DNA of 64,000 nt from Dulcicalothrix desertica PCC 7102 (GTDB taxonomy: Bacteria; Cyanobacteriota; Cyanobacteriia; Cyanobacteriales; Nostocaceae), in the NCBI RefSeq assembly GCF_003991905.1, contig NZ_RSCL01000005.1, positions 1 to 64,000 on the forward strand, read 5' to 3'. Of the stretch, positions 1 through 7,675 are shown in pieces. Numbering within the stretch: position 1 is the first letter of the stretch; every line of letters starts with the position of its first letter. The position numbers and the translations under genes were made by a program. A model generated the notes under the pieces. It was not told where the DNA came from, did not search any database, and was given only the letters and a program-made list of their open reading frames with translations.

Positions 1-27
1 ATAAAGTCTGACTACTTGCAACTATAT

Positions 28-357
28 TTACAAAACTTTGCATCGTGTCCCATTTTGCACGTATCTCGGCGGGCACCCTATTACAGCTACAGCGTATTTT
101 CCTGGTTTTAAACCGTGGAACTGTTTTTTCACGACGTTGCCTGTAATTGGTATACAACCACTTTGTACTTCACCTTTTTTATCTAAAGGAAATCCTTGTT
201 CGTTAGAAAAAACTCGTAAGCAAACACGACTTTTGTGTTGACGTACTCCATTTACTACTACTGTTAGTGTTGGAGTTTCTAAGGCATTCGCAATATTAGC
301 AACGTTAAACGCTGCTATGGTGACTAACGAATAAAGACTCCATATAATTATTTTCAT
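28..357 (-). CDS. Secreted DUF2141-like small protein, probably C-terminally truncated
   Basis: A 109-residue protein with an N-terminal signal peptide (hydrophobic residues 3-24, likely cleavage after ANA near residue 25). The mature part starts with a beta-strand pattern (LTVVVNGVR, VCLRVFSNEQGFP) and ends with GLKPGKYAVAVIG, which matches the DUF2141 family. Known DUF2141 proteins continue with an acidic HDxNxNGxLD tail and a GxPxE motif. Here the frame instead ends about 17 residues after YAVAV with an unrelated cysteine-rich tail. The gene therefore looks truncated or frameshifted near its 3' end, close to a GC-rich segment (70-82) that resembles the intergenic repeats of this genome. 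The family has no firmly known function. It is separated from the glycosyltransferase operon by about 125 bp of repeat-bearing DNA. Confidence 0.5.
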   Translation of the reverse strand: MKIIIWSLYSLVTIAAFNVANIANALETPTLTVVVNGVRQHKSRVCLRVFSNEQGFPLDKKGEVQSGCIPITGNVVKKQFHGLKPGKYAVAVIGCPPRYVQNGTRCKVL

Positions 358-451
358 GTTTATAACCTTTGTAAACTTGAAATGCTCTAAAAATCATAAT
401 TTAAATAATTTAATACTTTTGTTATAAGATTACTATTTGATTTTATAACTT

Positions 452-480
452 ATACGTAAGGTGGGCAGTGCCACCCTACA
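452..480. repeat. Short GTGGGCAGTGCCACCC-type intergenic palindrome
   Basis: A small imperfect palindrome (GGTGGGCAGTGCCACCC) sits just downstream of the glycosyltransferase stop codon. A similar GTAGGCAGTGCCCACC string occurs at about 9100, so this is a member of a dispersed family. It may also act as a 3' hairpin. Confidence 0.5.
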
Positions 481-484
481 AATG

Positions 485-2389
485 CTAAAAATAGGAATGC
501 TGCTTTTTGTTATATGAGGTATAGAATGATTTCCAATCATTGAGATATATATAACGTAGCAACTGCCATGTTCCTTCTGAGCCAAATTGACCTAGTTGTG
601 CTAACTTAGATGCATGTTCGGACATTTTTGCTGAAGTAGATTCTGGTATAACTGCCATACAATACATTGCACACAGTAAAGATTTTTGTACGGATTCTAT
701 AACTGTATTATTTGTCAATAGGGTTGATAAACCTCTATCTTCAGAATAATCAGGAATACATAAACCGTTGAGGGCAACGGTAAAGTTATTGGTAGCGTTT
801 ACAATTAAATCTTCGATTGTTCTAGCTATTTGTTCGTCTTTTTCAATTTTGAAGTTGCCAATTCTGTCTCCTGGACAGTAAAAATGTCTCCTAGTTCCTT
901 TTTCCATTGCGACTAATGGAACTCCACAAGCTGCTGCTTCTTCGTGTGTAATACCATATGTTTCTGTGTCTGAAGCGCTAACAAAGAAACCATGACGCAA
1001 ACGAACTAAGTTATATAGCGTTGGTAAGAGATGATTTGGCACTAGTCCTGTGACTGTTACGTTGTCTCCAAATCGTTTTTCTAACTCAGATGCAGCATAT
1101 CCGGCGCCGATAAAGATAAAATGAACTTTATCTTTCATGCCTTTACACTGAAGCAACTGTTCATAAACATCCATTAAAATTGAAATATTCTTCTCGTCGC
1201 TTAACCTACCGACGTATAAAATACATCTTTTAGATATTTTCTCTGGGTTCGTGGCAATATCTATTAATGCCAAAGCGCTTTTATTAGAAAGCATTTCTAA
1301 TTCGTGTGCGTAGTTGACTCGTTCGACAAAAGTCTCTACAGATGGTTGATAAACCTTAAACCGCGATAAATCACATCCTAATGGTAACTCCCAAACAGGC
1401 GCCTTGATACAATATCTAGCTATATCCTCTGGTCGTGAAATAGTCACAGCATCACAACGATTAACAAAAAGAGATACCTGTTGTTTGAGAAAAAATCTTA
1501 AAATATTAGCTAGAAGACCACCAATACCAACTAATGGGCTTTTTGGACATTCATCGCCTCTTCTAATAAAATCGTATGTTAGTTGTATTAAATTATGCGA
1601 CCTTGAGTGTCTAAGATGGTTTACATACTTACTAATTTCTACTTCTAACTGCTTATATTTATCAGGAAATATAAGTTTGACTATCATTTTTACAGCTTTG
1701 ACTATTGAATCTTGCAGTATTCCCAGTAATTCAAATAATCGAAAGAACAAAAATGCAGATAACCCAGATTGTAAGTAAGTCCAAAATTTAAATAAGAATG
1801 TTATACTCAAGTATTTTAGCTTAGTTGATGTATAAATACCACCTCTCGCACTTTCTATAATTATTTTTAATATAAATTTTGAATCTATAAGCTTATAAAA
1901 GTCAAAAATAATACTTTTAAAATAATTCGGAAAATAAGTATCTACTTCAGTGAATACAGTATTGACTAATTTTACTTTTTTACCTCTAGATTTCATAATT
2001 TTAGCAGCTATATAACCTGAAGTTTCGGTAGCTGTAAAAGTTCCAAATGTATGAATTATATCAGGATTTTCTTTGATAATATCTTGAATTAAACTAGGAT
2101 GAATTGGAATTAAATCAACTAAGAAAGGGAAAACACTGGGTGGAGATAATGGAAAAAGCGCACGAGTAGTAATATTAGGTTTACTTTGTTTAATGGTAAC
2201 ATTATAAAATGGGTGATATTGCTGTGTTTTTGTACCAAGACAATAAACTATTAATTCAATATCAATATCTTTTGCCGATTGGTTAATCCAGTCATTGACC
2301 ATTTGTTGGAAACCAGTAGTACTACCTTCTACGGCGCCAGTCCCAAGATAATCAGCGCACATCACAACTTTGATTTTATTTGAATCCAT
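485..2389 (-). CDS. GT4-type glycosyltransferase with a long internal insertion
   Basis: A 634-residue retaining glycosyltransferase of the GT-B fold. The C-terminal donor-binding half is clear: ILYVGRLSDEKN (about residue 395), then VTGLVPNHLLPTLYN, and the E-x7-E signature in ETYGITHEEAAACGVP. The N-terminal acceptor half starts with VVMCADYLGTGAVEGSTTGF. Between about residues 160 and 290 there is an unusual hydrophobic and basic insertion (for example KFWTYLQSGLSAFLFFRLFEL), which makes the protein about 200 residues longer than usual GT4 enzymes and may anchor it to membrane. It is the last gene of a minus-strand run with a GT2 enzyme and hgdA-hgdC-hgdB, so a role in sugar addition to heterocyst envelope lipids or polysaccharide is inferred. 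I cannot tell whether it corresponds to HglT of Anabaena. Confidence 0.75.
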   Translation of the reverse strand: MDSNKIKVVMCADYLGTGAVEGSTTGFQQMVNDWINQSAKDIDIELIVYCLGTKTQQYHPFYNVTIKQSKPNITTRALFPLSPPSVFPFLVDLIPIHPSLIQDIIKENPDIIHTFGTFTATETSGYIAAKIMKSRGKKVKLVNTVFTEVDTYFPNYFKSIIFDFYKLIDSKFILKIIIESARGGIYTSTKLKYLSITFLFKFWTYLQSGLSAFLFFRLFELLGILQDSIVKAVKMIVKLIFPDKYKQLEVEISKYVNHLRHSRSHNLIQLTYDFIRRGDECPKSPLVGIGGLLANILRFFLKQQVSLFVNRCDAVTISRPEDIARYCIKAPVWELPLGCDLSRFKVYQPSVETFVERVNYAHELEMLSNKSALALIDIATNPEKISKRCILYVGRLSDEKNISILMDVYEQLLQCKGMKDKVHFIFIGAGYAASELEKRFGDNVTVTGLVPNHLLPTLYNLVRLRHGFFVSASDTETYGITHEEAAACGVPLVAMEKGTRRHFYCPGDRIGNFKIEKDEQIARTIEDLIVNATNNFTVALNGLCIPDYSEDRGLSTLLTNNTVIESVQKSLLCAMYCMAVIPESTSAKMSEHASKLAQLGQFGSEGTWQLLRYIYLNDWKSFYTSYNKKQHSYF

Positions 2390-2420
2390 AATTAATCACA
2401 CTTTTCTTAAAACATTTTCT

Positions 2421-2520
2421 CTTGTGGAGCGGGCATCCCTGCCCGCCTTGAAATTTAAAAACTAGATTTAGGAGACGGGCAAGGATGCCCATCCCACAAG
2501 ATGCCCATCCCACAAGATGG
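2421..2520. repeat. GGGCATCC/GGATGCCC dispersed intergenic repeat
   Basis: Starts with CTTGTGGAGCGGGCATCC and closes with the inverted GGATGCCCATCCCACAAG; the terminal ATGCCCATCCCACAAG unit is duplicated. The inverted ends would form a long hairpin between two glycosyltransferase genes. Related copies lie at 7068-7139, 9031-9125, 26801-26912, 31333-31450 and 34319-34347. Confidence 0.8.
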
Positions 2521-2521
2521 T

Positions 2522-3493
2522 TTATGATGAAATAGATGGTGTATGCCACTCGACTTTGATAGATACAGATAATCTAGGTATGCGTTTTATAAGAGCTTGA
2601 GAAGCTAATAATAAATCTTTAACTAATAATAATTCGCTACCGCTTAATCGAGTCAGAATGCTGATATGGCAACATAAACGCCCGTATAAATTCATATCAC
2701 CCATCCATGCAGACCGCATGTACTCCCAAAAGATTCGCCAATGTGGTAAGAGTATTTTTCCTCTGTTTGCTGAATCAAACCACACAGCATAAGCATAAAA
2801 ATCGGGTAACATTTTAAATTTCATATGCTCTTTCCAAAACATAGTTAAAGATTGTTGCGAATGATTACGGGCGAAAAATAGATGTTCAGGAATTTCATAA
2901 AATCGACCAAGTAGTGAAAGTCTTAGCAAAAAGATGGCATCTGCGGCACCGTAACCCCCCATTGGGGGTGTAGCTAAAAGTGCGTTGCGTCGAATTACTC
3001 CATAACATTGATAGCAAAAATGCTTGACTAATAATTCATGAAAGCGACGATGAGGTTTGGGTGAATCAGTATTGAAATAAATCTCATAATCACCAATATA
3101 TTCACCTTTTTCATTGATAAAATCGGTTTGGGAATGACATAAAATTACGCTAGGGTCATTATCGAGTATTTGAATACATTTCGTTAAAAAAGTTGGGTCG
3201 TGCAAGTCGTCATACGATGCCCATTTGAAGTACTCACCACACGATAAATCAAAAACACGGCTAAAATTGCGCGCGCAACCGATGTTAGTATGGTTACGGT
3301 AGTACTTGATACGTTGGTCTTTTTGTATATATGCTCTACATATATCTTGCGTCCTATCGGTTGATGCATTATCTGAGATAATAAGTTCAAAGTCTTGAAA
3401 TGTTTGTGATAGAAGTGAGTCTAATGAGAAAGCCAAAAACTTCTCACCATTGTATACAGGTAGTCCAATACTGAGTTTAGGTTGGTTATTCAT
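2522..3493 (-). CDS. GT2 family glycosyltransferase
   Basis: A 323-residue inverting glycosyltransferase of the GT-A fold. The N-terminus KLSIGLPVYNGEKFLAFSLDSLLSQTF, the nucleotide-binding LIISDNASTDRT, and the acidic SYDD motif around residue 105 (DXD-like metal and UDP-sugar site) are classic GT2 features. A second acidic motif (GYGAADAIFLLRL) fits the acceptor/base region. No membrane helix is evident, so it probably acts at the cytoplasmic face of the membrane. It sits between the GT4 gene and hgdA in the same orientation, and the gap to hgdA is about 78 bp. By position it should act on heterocyst glycolipid or envelope saccharide. The exact sugar and acceptor cannot be read from sequence. 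Confidence 0.8.
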   Translation of the reverse strand: MNNQPKLSIGLPVYNGEKFLAFSLDSLLSQTFQDFELIISDNASTDRTQDICRAYIQKDQRIKYYRNHTNIGCARNFSRVFDLSCGEYFKWASYDDLHDPTFLTKCIQILDNDPSVILCHSQTDFINEKGEYIGDYEIYFNTDSPKPHRRFHELLVKHFCYQCYGVIRRNALLATPPMGGYGAADAIFLLRLSLLGRFYEIPEHLFFARNHSQQSLTMFWKEHMKFKMLPDFYAYAVWFDSANRGKILLPHWRIFWEYMRSAWMGDMNLYGRLCCHISILTRLSGSELLLVKDLLLASQALIKRIPRLSVSIKVEWHTPSISS

Positions 3494-3570
3494 AATTACT
3501 GATTTAGGATTGTAGAGATTCCCAATTAAGAGTTATGAGTGCTTTCTACTCAGCACTCAACACTTTATAC

Positions 3571-4539
3571 TTATTGTTGTTGTAACCATTGTTTGGTTAG
3601 CTGCATACCCTCGTCGAGGTTGATTTTAGGTTGGTAATTTAGAAGATTTTTCGCTTTGGCAATTGAGTAAGCGTAGGGACGAGTCATAAAGTCTACTGAC
3701 TCTGGTAATATGTCAGCTTCTTTACGGAAGAGTTTTTGTCCTTGGTGACGCAATTGCAAGAATAATTTGATTTCGTCTTTAGGTAGTGAAAATGGTGGCG
3801 CCAAGTTTACTGTTGCAGCCAAACGGGTAAAATATTCTTTCCAGGTGGTTTCACTTCCATCGGTGATGTTAAATATTTCGCCATATGGTTGTTTTTCGAT
3901 GGCAAGAAATACAGCTTCTACAAGGTTATCTATATATACGTGGTTCATTACACCCTTGCCATCGTTGACGCAAGCGAACATATTCTGACGCATCATTGTG
4001 ACAGGGCGAACTACCCAAGGTATGCTACCTGGACCATATACATCTCCTGCACGAATGATAACTACCCCAAATGATGGGTCGTTAAATTTGAGAATGGCAT
4101 CTTCTGCTTCGATTTTGGTTTGGCAGTAGGGGTTATTATCACCCTTTAATTTGCCGTCTTCAGCGATGTTATTCGAGTAGTCGAACCCATACACTAAAAC
4201 GCTCGACATGTGAATAAAGGTTTTGGCGCCTGCTTTTTTCGCTGCACGTGCTAAAGTTACGGTACCATCGACGTTGACTTTCTGAAAGTCTTTGAGCTTA
4301 CCTCCTTCTTTTGTAATTTCGGCTGCGTGTAAAACTATATCTACACCCTGACAAGCTTTTTCAAGTATTGCGGAGTCATTAATATCACCAGTAATTACGT
4401 CAATTCCTAGTTGGTTTTGTTTATTTTTATCTGGTGTTAATTGAAATCCTTTGACTTTCATTCCTCGCTGAATTGCGAGTTCTGCCGCACGCTGTCCGAT
4501 ACATTCGTTGATGCCAGTGATAAGTATGGTTTGATTCAT
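3571..4539 (-). CDS. hgdA: HgdA-like NAD-dependent sugar epimerase (extended SDR)
   Basis: A 322-residue extended short-chain dehydrogenase. A Rossmann fold begins at residue 4 (ILITGINECIG), there is a GDIND acidic segment near residue 50, VLHAAEIT, and an active-site YxxxK (NPYCQTKIEAE). It lies 16 bp downstream of the HgdC-like permease gene. In Anabaena the gene in this place, all5345, is HgdA, reported as a UDP-galactose 4-epimerase that affects heterocyst glycolipid composition. That neighbourhood is the main basis for the name. One oddity: the dinucleotide loop is usually GxxGxxG, but the middle glycine is Glu12 here (G9-I-N-E12-C-I-G15). That could alter cofactor binding, so activity should not be assumed. 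Confidence 0.72.
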   Translation of the reverse strand: MNQTILITGINECIGQRAAELAIQRGMKVKGFQLTPDKNKQNQLGIDVITGDINDSAILEKACQGVDIVLHAAEITKEGGKLKDFQKVNVDGTVTLARAAKKAGAKTFIHMSSVLVYGFDYSNNIAEDGKLKGDNNPYCQTKIEAEDAILKFNDPSFGVVIIRAGDVYGPGSIPWVVRPVTMMRQNMFACVNDGKGVMNHVYIDNLVEAVFLAIEKQPYGEIFNITDGSETTWKEYFTRLAATVNLAPPFSLPKDEIKLFLQLRHQGQKLFRKEADILPESVDFMTRPYAYSIAKAKNLLNYQPKINLDEGMQLTKQWLQQQ

Positions 4540-4555
4540 AAAGAAGAGTGAGTTG

Positions 4556-5734
4556 TTAGAAGATATCGGCAGGGTCAGCTAGACGTAATTTGTTAATGGC
4601 TAAAATACCAGAGATTAGACACATTAAGATTGTGGAAACGAACACAATTACCGCATTTTGAAAGGTCATCATTATTGGTAATTTGGTTGTATCCATTGCA
4701 AAGTCATATAAGCCAAGAGAAAATATGAAGCCTGGAAGATAACCTAAAATAGCTAAGATTATTGCTTGCTGCAAAACTACCGTTAATAAATAATTATTCT
4801 CGTAACCAATAGCTTTTAAAGTCGCATAAGCAACAAATTGGCTAGAAATATTGCTGTAAAGAATTTGATAGACTATTACTACCCCAACTACTGAACCCAT
4901 TGTCAACATCAGGTTTAAAATAAAGCCTATAGGTGTTCTTGCAGCCCAATATTGCTTTTCGTAGCTATTAAATCCAAGTTTTGTGAAAACCCTGACATCA
5001 CTAGGAAGGTTTTGACGTAGGTTTTTCAATGCTTTTTCGGGGTCGGCGCCTGCTTTTAGAGTAATTACACCTAAATCAATTCTATCAGATGGACGACTAG
5101 CAAAAATCCTTAAAAAGGTTGAGTCGCTAACAATTAAATTTCCATCAACTCCAAACGAGGGACCAATACTAAATAAACCTCCAACTCTAACTCGATAGCC
5201 AGTAGAGTTATTGAAAGGAAAAACTTCTACTACAACTGGGTCGGCTTTTTCTGAGCTAAATTGAAGAGGTATATCACCAAAGTAAGGACGCGAGTCTCTG
5301 TCAAAAAGTATCACATCAGGAATTTTTAACTTATCCATATTACCTTCAACTTCAGGAAGGTTAATTACGGATTTTCCTGGTTCTACTCCTATAACATATA
5401 TTGGGTATTTCTCCCCAGTCACTTCATTTCTAAATTTGGCAAACTCTAAATACATTGGACTGACAGATTCGATGGTATCAAATCCTAATGCTTGATACAA
5501 ACGCGCGCGAGGAAAACTTTGATTTGATGTTAGTGCTTTATACTGAGAACTAACTAGGAATAAATCACCTTGTAAGCGTTGATGAACTGCGGTAGCGCTC
5601 GAATAAAGTGCGTCTTGAAAACCGAGTTGTACGAACATCAATAATACAATAAATGCCATACCCGCAACAGCTACGGTGAAACGTCCTTTCTGCTGAATTA
5701 GCTGTAACCAAGCTAGAGGAGTTTTAAAAACCAT
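4556..5734 (-). CDS. hgdC: HgdC/DevC-like ABC exporter permease
   Basis: A 392-residue permease of the FtsX/MacB type. One membrane helix lies near the N-terminus (residues 21-40, VAVAGMAFIVLLMFVQLGF). A large periplasmic domain follows, and three helices fill residues about 270-385 (FILNLMLTMGSVVGVVIVYQ, LQQAIILAILGYLPGFIF, AVIVFVSTILMCLISGI). The closing RLADPADIF is typical of DevC proteins. The upstream gene encodes the matching membrane fusion protein, 54 bp away. Together they match HgdB-HgdC of Anabaena, which with TolC export heterocyst glycolipids to build the laminated layer. No ATPase gene is present next to it, as I recall for Anabaena, so the ATPase must come from elsewhere. Confidence 0.8.
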   Translation of the reverse strand: MVFKTPLAWLQLIQQKGRFTVAVAGMAFIVLLMFVQLGFQDALYSSATAVHQRLQGDLFLVSSQYKALTSNQSFPRARLYQALGFDTIESVSPMYLEFAKFRNEVTGEKYPIYVIGVEPGKSVINLPEVEGNMDKLKIPDVILFDRDSRPYFGDIPLQFSSEKADPVVVEVFPFNNSTGYRVRVGGLFSIGPSFGVDGNLIVSDSTFLRIFASRPSDRIDLGVITLKAGADPEKALKNLRQNLPSDVRVFTKLGFNSYEKQYWAARTPIGFILNLMLTMGSVVGVVIVYQILYSNISSQFVAYATLKAIGYENNYLLTVVLQQAIILAILGYLPGFIFSLGLYDFAMDTTKLPIMMTFQNAVIVFVSTILMCLISGILAINKLRLADPADIF

Positions 5735-5754
5735 TATTTGAAGTTAGGAGTTAG

Positions 5755-5820
5755 AAGGGGCAGGGGCGGGTTTATCTATATCCGGGGTTTATAAGGAAAA
5801 TTTAGGTGAACCCGCCCGTA
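5755..5820. repeat. GGGGCGGGTTTA/CCCGCCCGTACAGG repeat overlapping the hgdB 3' end
   Basis: An imperfect inverted repeat with GGGGCGGGTTTA at one end and AACCCGCCCGTACAGG at the other. A clear relative lies in the intergenic gap at about 39851-39912. This copy overlaps the last codons of hgdB and supplies its stop codon. Confidence 0.65.
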
Positions 5821-7027
5821 CAGGATTTTGGATTTGAATGGCAACATCAACTTGTAGGTTAGTTAAACCTGCTACTCTTTGACTATCAACAGGGTTATCG
5901 AGCCGAATTTTTACTTCGACTACTCTCCGGTCTGTATCCGCAGAAGGATTGACGCTCAAAATACTTTGACGCTCTACTTGTAAACCAATTTCGCTAACGG
6001 TTCCTTGAATTACACCGTTGAATGCTGTGCTAGTAATTTTTGCTTTTTGTCCTATCTGAACTTTTTTAATGTCAGTTTGATAAACTTCTGCTGATACGTA
6101 CATTTGTGATATAGTGCCAATTTCTGCAATTCCATCACTACCAATAACTTCTCCTGTTTTGGCGTGAATTTTCAAAACTTTGGCACTAATAGGAGATTTT
6201 ATGTAAGTTAATTCGTGTTCTGCTTTAGATTGAGTTGCGGCACTTGTTGCGCTTTTTACTTCAGCAATAGCTAGTTGAACATCAGCAGGACGTACTTCGT
6301 TAAGACTTGCTAATTTTGCTTCTGCTTCCTTAATTTGGTCGTTAAGTGTACTGGTTGTGCGATTTAGACCAGCTTGAACTTCGCGAATTTGTTGAGTGAT
6401 AGTTTGTGATTGTAATCGTTTATCGTCTGCTACAGATGCAGAAACGGCGCCTTGTCGATATAACTGTTGGTATCGATTATTCTCAGTACGTGCATTGTTT
6501 AACTGTGCTTGTAAACGGGCAATAGTAGCTTGTGTCGTTGCAATTTCGCCTTTAATAGTAGCCCGTAAGCGTGAAATTGTGGCTTTTTGAGCATTTACAT
6601 CACTAATTTTGGCGCCTGAAGAGGTCTGAACTAGTTTGGCACGCGCAACTTCGACTTTATCTAATGCTTGCTGAAATGCTGCTGATGTTCTGGCATATCC
6701 TTCCAGCCAACCAATAACTTGTCCTGCTCGTACAGCATCACCTTCTTTTACAAAAATTCTCTCAACTCTTACTCCACTTAATGAACTTGGCGCCGATAAC
6801 TTTCTGACTTCACCTAATGGTTCAATACGACCTAATGCAGTAACAGCAACTCTAGCAGGAGTAGTTTTAACAGGTTGGACTACCTGTTTTTCACCTTGCG
6901 ACATTATGTACCGCGTAACTGCATAAAAAGAGATGAGTGCCGCACTAATTCCCAAAGAAATAGCTAAAATTATCGGGGCACGAGAACGAGGCTTCGTGTA
7001 AAACTGGCTGTCGTTATCTACAGTCAT
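5789..7027 (-). CDS. hgdB: HgdB/DevB-like HlyD-family membrane fusion protein
   Basis: A periplasmic adaptor of an ABC exporter. One membrane helix (about residues 20-40, ILAISLGISAALISFYAV) is followed by a biotinyl/lipoyl-like half (VERIFVKEGDAVRAGQVIGWLEG), a long coiled-coil hairpin rich in Ala, Gln and Glu (about residues 130-270), and a beta-barrel region with YIKSPISAKVLKIHAKTGE. This is the DevB architecture. An in-frame ATG at 7066 would add 13 residues, but it reaches into an intergenic repeat, so I prefer the ATG at 7027. The last dozen residues (PVRAGSPKFSL) are encoded by the dispersed repeat at 5755-5820. With the downstream hgdC-like gene it should export heterocyst glycolipids via TolC. 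Confidence 0.8.
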   Translation of the reverse strand: MTVDNDSQFYTKPRSRAPIILAISLGISAALISFYAVTRYIMSQGEKQVVQPVKTTPARVAVTALGRIEPLGEVRKLSAPSSLSGVRVERIFVKEGDAVRAGQVIGWLEGYARTSAAFQQALDKVEVARAKLVQTSSGAKISDVNAQKATISRLRATIKGEIATTQATIARLQAQLNNARTENNRYQQLYRQGAVSASVADDKRLQSQTITQQIREVQAGLNRTTSTLNDQIKEAEAKLASLNEVRPADVQLAIAEVKSATSAATQSKAEHELTYIKSPISAKVLKIHAKTGEVIGSDGIAEIGTISQMYVSAEVYQTDIKKVQIGQKAKITSTAFNGVIQGTVSEIGLQVERQSILSVNPSADTDRRVVEVKIRLDNPVDSQRVAGLTNLQVDVAIQIQNPVRAGSPKFSL

Positions 7028-7067
7028 ATTGTTTTCTATGTAAAGTACGCAAAGAATTAAAATCACG

Positions 7068-7139
7068 TGGCACAGGCATCCTGCCTGTGCTATGTGTTAG
7101 AGAATATACAATGTCAGGCAAGATGCCTGACCCACAAGA
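7068..7139. repeat. Variant of the GGCATCC-type dispersed repeat
   Basis: GTGGCACAGGCATCCTGCC at one end and the inverted GGCAAGATGCCTGACCCAC at the other, with an AT-rich loop. It lies directly upstream of the hgdB start and excludes the longer hgdB start codon on grounds of plausibility. Confidence 0.65.
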
Positions 7140-7580
7140 GAAATAACTGAGGTTTGCTGTAAATGACTACAAATGTAGAGGCTTGTCGTCAATTAATAAA
7201 GCATTAATAGCAATAAGCTAATAAACCTATTTTTAAATATTGCAAACAATTTAAATATTGTCAAGCAAATGTAAAGTAAATGCCAAGCAAATGTTATTGG
7301 TATACCATTTCTTGTTGCAAGTATAAAGTTATCATGAATTACTTGATTGTAAAAACCATGTGTTTCATGAGATAATCAACAAATCATGGTAAACACTTGA
7401 TTAAATACTCATTTGTTTACTTTATTCAGAAATTGCTTAACAAAGCGTTACGCTAATTACAGATTTTTTGCTGTAATTGCCAATATTTCTGATTAAAAGC
7501 AGTAATTATATTTGCTGCTAATACAGTTATTTAACCAGCAAACAACTGTACAGTAGAATTTAAACATCAAAATAAACATA

Positions 7581-7644
7581 GAAACCTGGTTTCTACTAAA
7601 ATCGTTGTTTTTATTACAAGATATGAAAAAGAAACCTGGTTTCT
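7581..7644. repeat. Paired GAAACCTGGTTTC palindrome element
   Basis: Two copies of the 13-bp palindrome GAAACCTGGTTTC with starts 50 bp apart. The same paired arrangement with nearly the same spacing occurs at 9402-9466 and 27769-27834, so this is a defined dispersed element. Confidence 0.75.
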
Positions 7645-7675
7645 CATAACTTAGCACTATGAAAGAAAAAGAATT

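Larger units (their letters stand above)
7028..7675. other. Divergent intergenic region between hgdB and the ParB-like gene
   Basis: About 650 bp of AT-rich DNA that must hold the divergent promoters of the hgdBCA run and the ParB-like gene. It contains one GGCATCC/GGATGCC-type repeat (7068-7139) and a pair of GAAACCTGGTTTC palindromes (7581-7593 and 7631-7643). A weak NtcA-like string (GTT-N8-TAC, 7449-7462) was seen but does not match the consensus fully. No further gene is supported. Confidence 0.6.

Noticed and set aside
7028-7066. N-terminal extension of HgdB starting MILILCVLY
   Set aside because: It enters an intergenic repeat, and the shorter start gives the usual short cytoplasmic segment before the membrane helix.
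7449-7462. NtcA-like GTTACGCTAATTAC upstream of hgdB
   Set aside because: First half-site is GTT not GTA and there is no aligned -10 box that I can support.
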